64,000 bases of DNA from Bacteroidia bacterium (GTDB lineage Bacteria > Bacteroidota > Bacteroidia > Bacteroidales > UBA7960): the NCBI GenBank assembly GCA_007695305.1, contig REEA01000064.1:1-64000 (forward strand), read 5' to 3'. Below, piece by piece: positions 17,540 to 26,495 of this stretch. The first letter of the stretch is position 1. Every line of letters starts with the position of its first letter. Under the pieces are notes generated by a model, which was not told the origin of the DNA, did no database searches, and saw only the letters and a program-made list of their open reading frames with translations. A program made the translations under genes and the position numbers.

Positions 17540-19582
17540 ATGCAAACACCCAAAACCCAAATCAAGCAATCTATTTTTATTTTCTTATCAATATTTTTCT
17601 TTTTAACAGCCTGCAATATGGAACGACCACCCCACGAAAAATGGAAAGATTATACTGTGTATGAAGGCAGTGACCTGGGTGTACACTACAATACTGAACA
17701 AACATTTGCGCGTATCTGGGCGCCACCGGCAGAGAGAGTTCTTTTTCATGTATATGAAAAAGGTCATGGTGGTGAAGTGATGAAAAGCCTGGAAATGGAA
17801 AAAGACATAGACGGTACCTGGATTCTCAATTTGCCCGGTGACTGGAAAAACCATTATTATACTTTTCAGGCCCGGATCGACGGACAGTGGAATAAGGAAG
17901 TTCCTGACCCCCAAGCAAGGGCAGTGGGTGTAAACGGCAACAGGGGCATGATTGTTGACCTGGCCGCGACAAATCCGGAAGGATGGGAAAACGATATCCG
18001 TCCACCCCTGGAAAGCCATGCCGATATCATTATCTGGGAAATCCATGTGCGCGATTTTTCCATACATCCCAGCTCCGGCTCTTCTTACCCGGGCAAATAC
18101 CTCGCGTTTACGGAAACCGGAACACGCAGTCCCGAAGGATTTGCCACAGGAATTGACCACCTGAAAGAACTGGGCATCACACATGTCCATTTGTTACCCG
18201 TTTATGATTTTTACACCATCGACGAAACCCGCCTGGATGAGCCCCAGTACAATTGGGGTTATGACCCGAAAAACTACAATGTACCGCAAGGTTCCTATGC
18301 GACAGATCCCTATGATGGGAATGTACGGATCCGCGAATTCAAAAAGATGGTACAGGCACTGCATCAAAATGGCATTCGTGTGATCATGGATGTGGTGTAT
18401 AACCATATGTATGATGCGGCAGGATCTCCTTTTGAACAACTGGCACCGGGCTATTTCTTTCGCCTGAACCCGGATGGCACCTACTCCGACGGTGCGGCCT
18501 GCGGCAATGAAACCGCTTCTGAACGCGAGATGATGCGCCGATTCATGATCGAATCCCTGGTGTACTGGGCAGAAGAATATCGCATTGACGGGTTCCGTTT
18601 CGACCTGATGGGACTCCATGACATCGAAACCATGAACCTGATCAGAAAAGAACTGGACAAAGTAAACCCGGATATATTTTTATATGGAGAGGGCTGGACG
18701 GCCGCAGACACTCCCCTGCCCTATGAAAAACGCGCATTGAAAGCACATGCCAAACAACTGGACCGGATCGCCGTGTTCAGCGACGATGTCAGGGATGGCA
18801 TCCGTGGCCATTGGATGCACAACGATGATCCGGGATTCATGGTGGGTGCCCCAAGCATGAAAGAAAGCATCAGATTCGGTGTAGTTGCATCCACGCAACA
18901 CCCCCAGATCGATTATGCACGGGTGAACTATTCCGATGCCCCATACGCTGACAACCCCCTGAAAACCATTACTTACGTCACATGTCACGACAACCCCTGC
19001 CTGTGGGACAAAATCGTTTATACCTGCCCCGACTGCAGCAAAGAGGAAAAACTGGCCATCCAGAAACTGGCCAACGCCATTGTACTTACATCCCAGGGTG
19101 TGGCATTTTTACACGCAGGTGAGGAAATCGTGCGCACAAAATTTGGTGAACACAATACCTATAACCTCCCCGACTCCATCAACCAACTGGTTTGGAACAA
19201 TAAAGCCGAATATTATGATGTGTTTGCCTTCTACCGCGACCTGATCCGCCTGCGCAGAAATCACCCGGCCTTCAGAATGGAAACCACCGAAATGGTGCAG
19301 GAACATCTCTATTTTCTGCACCACGACAATGACCTTGTTTTAGGATTCCGCCTCGGTGAACACGCCAATGGTGACAGCTGGAAAAATATCCTGGTATTTT
19401 ACAATGCCAATCCCCACAGGATAAAAACCGGCCTGCCCGAAGGCAAATGGCGCGCAGTGGCAACCAAATACGGGATCAATGAAAAGGGTGTGGATACCCC
19501 GGGGTTCAACCATATCTTCGAAAAAGAGGCTGAACTGCCTGCCCGTTCATTGTTTATCCTGGTCGACCAGGAAAGTATCTGA
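17540..19582 (+). CDS. pulA: Type I pullulanase (GH13 with CBM48), lipoprotein
   Basis: 680 aa; lipobox LTACN; YNWGYDPKNYNVPQGSYATDP, VIMDVVYNHMYD, IDGFRFDLMGLHD, LYGEGW, YVTCHDNPCLWDK. Confidence 0.93.
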   Translation: MQTPKTQIKQSIFIFLSIFFFLTACNMERPPHEKWKDYTVYEGSDLGVHYNTEQTFARIWAPPAERVLFHVYEKGHGGEVMKSLEMEKDIDGTWILNLPGDWKNHYYTFQARIDGQWNKEVPDPQARAVGVNGNRGMIVDLAATNPEGWENDIRPPLESHADIIIWEIHVRDFSIHPSSGSSYPGKYLAFTETGTRSPEGFATGIDHLKELGITHVHLLPVYDFYTIDETRLDEPQYNWGYDPKNYNVPQGSYATDPYDGNVRIREFKKMVQALHQNGIRVIMDVVYNHMYDAAGSPFEQLAPGYFFRLNPDGTYSDGAACGNETASEREMMRRFMIESLVYWAEEYRIDGFRFDLMGLHDIETMNLIRKELDKVNPDIFLYGEGWTAADTPLPYEKRALKAHAKQLDRIAVFSDDVRDGIRGHWMHNDDPGFMVGAPSMKESIRFGVVASTQHPQIDYARVNYSDAPYADNPLKTITYVTCHDNPCLWDKIVYTCPDCSKEEKLAIQKLANAIVLTSQGVAFLHAGEEIVRTKFGEHNTYNLPDSINQLVWNNKAEYYDVFAFYRDLIRLRRNHPAFRMETTEMVQEHLYFLHHDNDLVLGFRLGEHANGDSWKNILVFYNANPHRIKTGLPEGKWRAVATKYGINEKGVDTPGFNHIFEKEAELPARSLFILVDQESI

Positions 19583-19664
19583 CCGTTTTTAAAACACAAA
19601 ATAACTGTTTCTCCGGCGTGAGGTTCATTATAAACAAATCACTTTCACCGGAAAAGCCAATAAA

Positions 19665-19699
19665 AAACAGAGGGATACCGCTGCGGTATCCCTCTGTTT
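19665..19699. terminator. Bidirectional terminator between convergent pulA and hsp20
   Basis: Perfect 16-bp inverted repeat aaacagagggataccg-ctg-cggtatccctctgttt between convergent genes. Confidence 0.88.
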
Positions 19700-19719
19700 C
19701 TTGTGCCCAACAAAATCAA

Positions 19720-20157
19720 TTATGAAATGTCAATCTTTTTCGGTGGCTTACGCTTTGCCTCTTCACGCTTGGGAATGGTGATCAGCAAAATGCCATCCTT
19801 ATGCTTTGCCTTGATCTTTTCGGCATCCACCGCTTCAGGCAGCGTAAACGAACGACTGAATGAAGTATAGCTGAATTCTCTGCGCATGTAACGCCCTTCT
19901 TCCTTTTCCTCATCCTTAAACTCTTTCTCGGAAGAAATAGTAAGCACATTGCTGTCAAGATCAACCTTGAAATCATTTTTGTCCAAACCGGGAGCAGCAA
20001 CCTCAATCTGAAATTCATCATCTGACTCTCTCACATTAACAGCAGGTGTGCTGATTCCAGGCCTGTCACTGAATACACTGTCCATCCAGTCCTTGCCGAA
20101 AAATTCATCAATAAAGCTGGGCACATTGCCACGTGTTCTCCTTAACATCGGTAACAT
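19720..20157 (-). CDS. Hsp20/alpha-crystallin small heat-shock protein
   Basis: 145 aa; PAVNVRESDDEFQIEVAAPGLDKNDFKVDLDSNVLTISSEKE...FSRSFTLPEAVDAEKIKAKHKDGILLITIPK. Confidence 0.95.
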   Translation of the reverse strand: MLPMLRRTRGNVPSFIDEFFGKDWMDSVFSDRPGISTPAVNVRESDDEFQIEVAAPGLDKNDFKVDLDSNVLTISSEKEFKDEEKEEGRYMRREFSYTSFSRSFTLPEAVDAEKIKAKHKDGILLITIPKREEAKRKPPKKIDIS

Positions 20158-20280
20158 ATCGCAACCCTCCTTTCTTGATTAATAAATTGTTTTTTTTGTT
20201 CGCACAATTTTCTATCCAATCATTGTGCCAATACATATCACTGAAATATTTACCATGCATATCGCGCCATAATGACATGA

Positions 20281-20445
20281 AACGCCTATGACAGGATTTT
20301 TAACACAGGATTATGATTATGGGCGATGAGGGAACGAAGATGCGAAGATGCGAGGATGCGAAGATGCGCCAGCAAAAGATCGAACAAGCTCATAGCCAAT
20401 AATAAACCCGGACATTTCGACATTTCGACATTTCGACTTTTCGAC
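20281..20445. repeat. Word-array island B (GAAGATGC and ACATTTCG octamer arrays)
   Basis: 20336-20367 gaagatgc|gaagatgc|gaggatgc|gaagatgc; 20412-20443 acatttcg|acatttcg|acatttcg|acttttcg; also acaggatt...acaggatt at 20291-20312. Confidence 0.88.
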
Positions 20446-20586
20446 AAATTATAAACCCATGGAAAAGCAGGCAAATTTTGACAACAATGCGCCAAATTGG
20501 CAGTTTTTATTATTTGACACGTTTAAGGTCAGGCGGTATTACCTTTCGGAGAAAAGTTGTTTTTCGGTATACTGTGGAATTTTTCA

Positions 20587-21681
20587 TCAGTTTTTCTTCA
20601 GCACAAACAGTTCAACATGCTCATTTTGCCTGATATCGGCAATCCATGACTTATACTTTCCGGGTTGTTCAGAAACAGGTTTTTTATCATGTATGAGCAA
20701 ATGTACATCTTTGGAGAATTGTTGCAGGGCTTCCTCAATGGGATGGCGGCTTGTTATGCCCGCTACCCGGGCAAAGTCGGAAAAAAGGATGGCAATGGTT
20801 GTACCTTTGATGCAACGGGTCCTGATCTCGTTAAAAAACCGTTCAAAGAATCCATCAGGATAATAGGAAGCGCTGTCCAAGGCTGTTTCAGCCTTTCCGG
20901 GTATCCATGGTGGATTGAAAACCACCAGGTCGCCGGGCCCGGGAACGAAGCTCCCAAACAGGTCAGCCTGTTCAGGAAAGATGATATCGCCATGCATTAT
21001 ACCATGCCGGTGAAGCTCCTCCATTAACCCGAAAATCGCGTTGGGATTTGTATCGGTGGCATGAATAAAACTGACACCTTGCTTTCTCATGATGAAAGAC
21101 AGAATCCCACAACCCGTTCCGATATCTAAAGCCCGCCGGAAATCTTTTTCAGATGAAATCCATCGGTCAAAAAGGCAAAGATGATCAAAACGAGTGGGAA
21201 AATATACCCCATAAAAGGGGAACAACCGATGATTAACAACAGGATACTGAATCCCCCTTTCATACCATTGGCGGGCCCCGTTCATACCCAGGAAATCGGC
21301 AAACCCCATAAAAAAATCATCATATCCGGAAAAAAATTCAGACAGCCAGGGATTTTGCGGTGCTTTATGAATGTTTGGCCGCCCTTTTGAAATCTTTATC
21401 CAAACGCGCGATTGGTATTCATGCAATATTTGCTTGTGCTGCCTCCATGCAGCATAATCAACAATGGGAATTAATTTCAGACTTTCTTTTTTCAGCCAGG
21501 AATGAACACTCAAAGCAAACCCATAGGTTCCGGTAAGGTAACAATTATAACCGCTGTCTAATATTTTTTTGATTTGCCTGAATGGTGTGCCCGGTTTTAC
21601 CTCTCTCATACCATCAGCCGCGGTCCTGATAGCAGGTCTGATCAAATCACCGGGAATTTTGGCAGAAAAGGTGTGCATCAC
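20587..21681 (-). CDS. Class I SAM-dependent methyltransferase (HemK/PrmC-like fold, NPPW motif)
   Basis: 364 aa; ALDIGTGCGILSFIMRKQG, DLVVFNPPWIPG. Confidence 0.82.
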   Translation of the reverse strand: MMHTFSAKIPGDLIRPAIRTAADGMREVKPGTPFRQIKKILDSGYNCYLTGTYGFALSVHSWLKKESLKLIPIVDYAAWRQHKQILHEYQSRVWIKISKGRPNIHKAPQNPWLSEFFSGYDDFFMGFADFLGMNGARQWYERGIQYPVVNHRLFPFYGVYFPTRFDHLCLFDRWISSEKDFRRALDIGTGCGILSFIMRKQGVSFIHATDTNPNAIFGLMEELHRHGIMHGDIIFPEQADLFGSFVPGPGDLVVFNPPWIPGKAETALDSASYYPDGFFERFFNEIRTRCIKGTTIAILFSDFARVAGITSRHPIEEALQQFSKDVHLLIHDKKPVSEQPGKYKSWIADIRQNEHVELFVLKKN

Positions 21682-21686
21682 AAGCG

Positions 21687-22454
21687 CTATACTAGTTTTA
21701 TCCAGCTCACTTCCCTGTCGAAAAGGAAACCCAGCTTCTTAACCAGGTTAATGGATTGGTGGTTATGGGGTTCAATATTCACAAAAACGGGTTTCTTTCT
21801 CATTTGCTTTTCAACAATCAGACAGCGGAGGATGCTTTCGCCCAGCCCTTTTCCACGGTATTGCGGAATTACATGCAGAAATCCCAGTGATGCATCATCG
21901 TGGGTTAATCCCCACCCCACCAGCTCACCGTTTACCCAAACACCGGCCGAAACATCCTTGGCCAATCGATCCCTGATATACCCTTCTGATGTAAAGTCCC
22001 TGTAGGTAGAGTGTGAATAAACATATGCAGCCATGCTGGTTTCAAGAGGCTTAAACAGGTAATCAGGCGGTTCCAAAACCTTATCATCAGGCAAATAATA
22101 CCGGTGTGTGCTTAATTTCCACTCAATTTTTTTATTGTGGGTAAGTACCGGCAGCATCCACTCTTCCACATTGGCAAAATACAATGTCTCAAAATCAAAT
22201 TTTTCCAATACTGCCAGCAGATCTTCGGGATTTTCCCCGAGAAGATAGGCCCATAAATAATCACTGGTTCCGCAAATCAGCACGAAATCACCATGTTGCA
22301 ACCACTTTTTTACCGTGTAGTTGTCAAAAAAACCCTTCACCGGCAAGCTTTGCAGTGGTTTGTCATCCAGGATGCCCTTTAGTTTGTGATCCATGTCCCG
22401 ATGATTGAAATGCAAATATCCATAATGAACGGTTAAAGATAATAACAATCTCAA
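21687..22454 (-). CDS. GNAT-family N-acetyltransferase
   Basis: 255 aa; LGFLHVIPQYRGKGLGESILRCLIVEK...NHQSINLVKKLGF. Confidence 0.87.
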   Translation of the reverse strand: MRLLLSLTVHYGYLHFNHRDMDHKLKGILDDKPLQSLPVKGFFDNYTVKKWLQHGDFVLICGTSDYLWAYLLGENPEDLLAVLEKFDFETLYFANVEEWMLPVLTHNKKIEWKLSTHRYYLPDDKVLEPPDYLFKPLETSMAAYVYSHSTYRDFTSEGYIRDRLAKDVSAGVWVNGELVGWGLTHDDASLGFLHVIPQYRGKGLGESILRCLIVEKQMRKKPVFVNIEPHNHQSINLVKKLGFLFDREVSWIKLV

Positions 22455-22460
22455 TACAAA

Positions 22461-23648
22461 TCAACTGAAAATCTCTTTCACCGATTGCCCGATGATCTCG
22501 CAGGCTTTTCTGGTCTGTTCTGTGGTGATGATCAAGGGAGGTGCCAAACGCATACAGTTATCAGCAAAGAGGAACCAATCGGTAAGTAGTCCATTGTCAA
22601 TGCAACGGTCGATCACCATTTTGCAACGAACGGCATCCTCAAATTGAAGGGCCAGCAAGAGTCCTTTCCCCTTTATGGAGAGTATATGTTTACTATTTAG
22701 CCATTTGCGGATGTTTTTTTCCTGAACGGCTGCATTTTTCCATAAGCTATGCTGCAGGATGGTTTTCAGTGTTGCATGCGCTGCAGCCGCACAAACGGCA
22801 TTTCCACCAAAAGTGCTGATGTGGCCCAAAACGGGTCGGTATGTCAATGATTGCATCACTTCTTTGGATGCCACAAAAGCCCCGATGGGCATGCCACCTC
22901 CAAAACCTTTAGCCAGGACCAGCACATCGGGAACAATGTCGAAATGTTCAAATGCCCAGAGTTTTCCGGTTCTGCCCATGCCTGCCTGAATTTCATCCAG
23001 AACCAGCAATGCACCCGTTTCATTGCAACGCCTGCGCAGGGCTAACATAAAACCGGCATCGGGAACCACGGCTCCGGCTTCCCCCTGGATGGTCTCTGCC
23101 ACCACGCAGGCCGTACGCTCTGTGATGGCAGCCAAATCATGCTCACTATTAAAGGGTAGATGACGGATATCCGGTAATAAGGGCCGAAATGCCTGCTTGA
23201 GCGTTTCATTCCCTGTAACGCTCAAAGAACCGTGAGAGCTGCCGTGATAAGCATTGACAAAGCCAACGATCTCCGTTCTGCCGGTGAATCGTTTGGCCAG
23301 TTTTACAGCACCTTCAATGGCTTCGCTGCCGGAGTTCACAAAATAAACATTATCCAGACTCTCGGGGAGGGAGCCGACCAGCAACTCGGCGAGCATTACT
23401 TGCGGCGACTGAATGAATTCACCGTAAACCATCAGATGCATATACTTGTCGACCTGGTTTTTTACAGCTTCTGTTACGGCAGGATGCCGGTGTCCCAGTG
23501 CACTCACCGAAATGCCGCTGATCATGTCCATATAGGATTTTCCTCCGGGTCCAAACATGTACAGGCCCTCTGCCCGCTCAATCTCCAGCGACAATGGAAA
23601 GGGGGATGTTTGCGCCACGTAACGGTAAAAAAGATCGCGATGATTCAT
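22461..23648 (-). CDS. Class III PLP-dependent aminotransferase
   Basis: GMNHRDLFYRYVAQTSPFPLSLEIERAEGLYMFGPGGKSYMDMISGISVSALGHRHP; LVLDEIQAGMGRTGKLWAFEHFDIVPDVLVLAKGFGGGMPIGAF; start moved from 23699 to the internal Met at 23648. Confidence 0.92.
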   Translation of the reverse strand: MNHRDLFYRYVAQTSPFPLSLEIERAEGLYMFGPGGKSYMDMISGISVSALGHRHPAVTEAVKNQVDKYMHLMVYGEFIQSPQVMLAELLVGSLPESLDNVYFVNSGSEAIEGAVKLAKRFTGRTEIVGFVNAYHGSSHGSLSVTGNETLKQAFRPLLPDIRHLPFNSEHDLAAITERTACVVAETIQGEAGAVVPDAGFMLALRRRCNETGALLVLDEIQAGMGRTGKLWAFEHFDIVPDVLVLAKGFGGGMPIGAFVASKEVMQSLTYRPVLGHISTFGGNAVCAAAAHATLKTILQHSLWKNAAVQEKNIRKWLNSKHILSIKGKGLLLALQFEDAVRCKMVIDRCIDNGLLTDWFLFADNCMRLAPPLIITTEQTRKACEIIGQSVKEIFS

Positions 23649-23712
23649 GCCTTTGCTATTTCGGTTTGCTTTGCTGATGTTCATCAAAACCTTTGGCAAT
23701 GATTAACTAATT

Positions 23713-23853
23713 TCTGTCTATAATGTCAGGTTTCTGCGTTATTTTTGTTTTGAAAACAGTCATTTTCATTAGTAAACTCCTTGATTTTCAAAACTGCACA
23801 AGTCTTGAACCTGAAAGTTACAGATCAGACACTTGACTTTATTGACAGACTCT
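23713..23853 (-). repeat. Copy 2 of ~140-bp dispersed inverted-repeat element
   Basis: Reverse complement agagtctgtcaataaagtcaagtgtctgatctgtaac...aataacgcagaaacctgacattatagacaga; nested inverted repeats tcaggtt (23726-23732)/aacctga (23808-23814) and gttttgaaaa (23747-23756)/ttttcaaaac (23785-23794). Confidence 0.92.
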
Positions 23854-23917
23854 AACTATACTTTTGCCGGCCCATGCCGGACATTAAAACGCTTCGCAGG
23901 CAACTCCGGCGGGTCTT

Positions 23918-25192
23918 TCAGTACCCGTATTTTTCTTTCCAAAGTGATTTCAGCCGAGCACGCATTTCTTTCTCCCTGGCATTTTCGCCCGGCTGATACA
24001 GTGTTGTGCCGGTAAGCGCATCCGGTAAAAACTCCTGGATCGCGAAATGGTTTTCATAACTGTGCGAATATTTGTAATCCTTACCATAGCCCGTTTCCTT
24101 CATGAGCCTGGTGGGTGCATTTCTGAGCGATAGCGGTACCGGCTGATCGCCGGTTTTTCTCACCAGGTCCTGTGCCTGGTTAATGGCCAGATAGGCCGTA
24201 TTGCTTTTGGGTGATGCTGCCAGGTAAATGGCCGTTTGTGACAAAATGATGCGGCTTTCAGGCATACCTATCATATTCACAGCCTGAAAACAGGAGGCAG
24301 CCAGCAACAGGGCATTGGGATTGGCATTGCCGATATCTTCAGAGGCCAATATCACCAGGCGGCGGGCTATAAATTTGGGGTCTTCACCACCTTCAATCAT
24401 TCTGGCAAGGTAATAAACTGCAGCATTGGGATCGCTGCCCCTTATTGATTTAATGAATGCAGAGATCACATCATAGTGCATCTCTCCGGCTTTGTCATAA
24501 AGAGCCAGATTTTGCTGGATCACTGAAAGGACAAGGTCGTTGGTGACAACAACCTTCTTGCCCGCGGTGGCATACACAGAAAGTTCCAGGGCATTGAGCA
24601 GTTTTCGTGCATCGCCACCGCTTATCCGGAACAGCGCCTCCGTTTCACTGATGACTACTTTTTTACCGGTATCTTTTCCCAATTCCTCCCGGCCTCTTTC
24701 AAGCAAGACCATCATCTGTTTCTCATCAAGTGGCTTCAGAATATACACCTGGCAACGCGACAACAAAGGTGAGATTACCTCGAAAGACGGGTTTTCGGTG
24801 GTGGCACCAATCAATGTGATGATTCCTTTCTCGACCGCTCCAAGGAGGCTGTCCTGCTGTGACTTGCTGAAGCGGTGAATCTCATCGATAAACAATATGG
24901 CATTGCCACCCGACTCCCTGGCCTTCTGTATCACAGACCTTACATCTTTCACGCCGGAGCTTACCGCACTGAGGGTATAAAAAGGCTTCACCAGTGTATG
25001 GGATATCAGCGACGCCAGCGTTGTTTTTCCCACACCAGGCGGCCCCCAAAGGATCATAGAGGGCACCTGGCCTCCTTCGATGGATTTGCGCAGAATAGCA
25101 CCCTCCCCCACCAGGTGGTCCTGCCCCAGGTAACCATCCAGATTATAGGGTCGGAGCTTCTCAGCCAATGGTATGGAAGCTTGTTGCATCAT
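23918..25192 (-). CDS. rarA: Replication-associated recombination protein A (AAA+ ATPase)
   Basis: 424 aa; LRPYNLDGYLGQDHLVGEGAILRKSIEGGQVPSMILWGPPGVGKTTLA, ILFIDEIHRFSKSQQDSLLGAVEKG, GSDPNAAVYYLARMIEGGEDPKFIARRLV. Confidence 0.97.
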   Translation of the reverse strand: MMQQASIPLAEKLRPYNLDGYLGQDHLVGEGAILRKSIEGGQVPSMILWGPPGVGKTTLASLISHTLVKPFYTLSAVSSGVKDVRSVIQKARESGGNAILFIDEIHRFSKSQQDSLLGAVEKGIITLIGATTENPSFEVISPLLSRCQVYILKPLDEKQMMVLLERGREELGKDTGKKVVISETEALFRISGGDARKLLNALELSVYATAGKKVVVTNDLVLSVIQQNLALYDKAGEMHYDVISAFIKSIRGSDPNAAVYYLARMIEGGEDPKFIARRLVILASEDIGNANPNALLLAASCFQAVNMIGMPESRIILSQTAIYLAASPKSNTAYLAINQAQDLVRKTGDQPVPLSLRNAPTRLMKETGYGKDYKYSHSYENHFAIQEFLPDALTGTTLYQPGENAREKEMRARLKSLWKEKYGY

Positions 25193-25231
25193 CGTTTGCC
25201 TGCGTTGATGTTTATATTGTGCAGATACAGA

Positions 25232-26476
25232 TCATTCATCAGACCTGAACCTGTCAAGGTGTTCCAGGCGCTTCAACAAAGGGGGGTGCGAATAATGCAC
25301 ATATACATAAGCCGGGTGAGGCCTCAGATTGCTGAGGTGATTCACCGACAGCTTTTTCAAGGCATCCTGCAATGGTTTTGCAGCATATTTGACCGCTGCA
25401 AACGCATCCGCCTCGTATTCATGACGGCGGCTCATCCGGTTTCCAAGTATCCCCAGAATAAGGGAAACAGGCGAATATAAAAGGCCAAAAGCCAGAATTC
25501 CCATGTGAAAACTTGCTTCTTCGGCACCCAGAGCCTGTGACAGTTCCGGACGGTTGATAAACAAGCCCAGCAAAAATAACATGATGCCGGTATGCAATAT
25601 GGACAACACCATCCCTTTTGCCGTATGCTTCTTCTTGTAATGACCGATCTCATGGGCCAGCACAGCCACCAGCTCCTCCGTTGTATGTTCCTTTATGAGC
25701 GTGTCAAACAACACAATCCGCTTCTTTGGTCCGATACCGCTGAAATAGGCATTCGCCTTTGAACTTCGTTTGGAGCCGTCAATCACAAAAATGTTGTCCA
25801 GTTTGAAGCCTGACTCACGGGCAAACTTCTCTATTTCTTCGCGCAACGGGCCTTCCTCCAGTGGTTTTTGCTTGTTGAAGAGGGGCACAATAAGCGTGCT
25901 GTAGAACATCATCATAAAGAGACTGAAAGCCGTAAAAACAATCCATGCATACAACCAGAAAAGATTGCCGGAGACATTATAAAACCATACAAAAACAGCC
26001 AGTAAGCCGCCCCCGAGGACCAGGGCCAGAAACCATCCTTTGAGTTTATCCAGAACATAGGTTCCGGGCGTTGTACGGTTAAAACCGAAGCGCTCTTCAA
26101 TCACAAATGTACCGTAAATATCAAATGGCGTGGACAATATATCGGAAGCCAGGCCTATGATACCAAAAAACAGCAGTGCCATCCAAACCGGGTGCACGGT
26201 AAAACTCCGCACCAAGCCGTCGATGTATCCAAAACCGCCAAAAACCAGCATCAATATGATAAAAACAAAGGACAGGCTACTGGTTAATATTCCGAATTTC
26301 ATGTTTACCCGCGAATATTCCTGTGATTTGCGGTACTTTTCCTCTTCATAGATACCTTTTAGCTCAGGCGGCAGGGTTTTGCTCCAACGGCTCGCATTCA
26401 GATAGTCCATCACCCGGTCGAATACATAGTCCAGCAAGATGATGGCAATGATAATATACAATAGTGTTTGTTCCAT
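25232..26476 (-). CDS. M48 family metallopeptidase (Ste24/CAAX prenyl protease 1-like)
   Basis: 414 aa; polytopic; VAVLAHEIGHYKKKH zinc motif; HEYEADAFA. Confidence 0.94.
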   Translation of the reverse strand: MEQTLLYIIIAIILLDYVFDRVMDYLNASRWSKTLPPELKGIYEEEKYRKSQEYSRVNMKFGILTSSLSFVFIILMLVFGGFGYIDGLVRSFTVHPVWMALLFFGIIGLASDILSTPFDIYGTFVIEERFGFNRTTPGTYVLDKLKGWFLALVLGGGLLAVFVWFYNVSGNLFWLYAWIVFTAFSLFMMMFYSTLIVPLFNKQKPLEEGPLREEIEKFARESGFKLDNIFVIDGSKRSSKANAYFSGIGPKKRIVLFDTLIKEHTTEELVAVLAHEIGHYKKKHTAKGMVLSILHTGIMLFLLGLFINRPELSQALGAEEASFHMGILAFGLLYSPVSLILGILGNRMSRRHEYEADAFAAVKYAAKPLQDALKKLSVNHLSNLRPHPAYVYVHYSHPPLLKRLEHLDRFRSDE

Positions 26477-26495
26477 CTTATCAATTGGATATTGA

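Noticed and set aside
23232-23702. Long antisense ORFs over conserved genes (e.g. 156 aa over the aminotransferase, 223 aa over prmA, 195 aa over pulA)
   Set aside because: Each lies opposite a gene with strong family motifs, and its sequence looks like antisense translation; typical six-frame artefacts.
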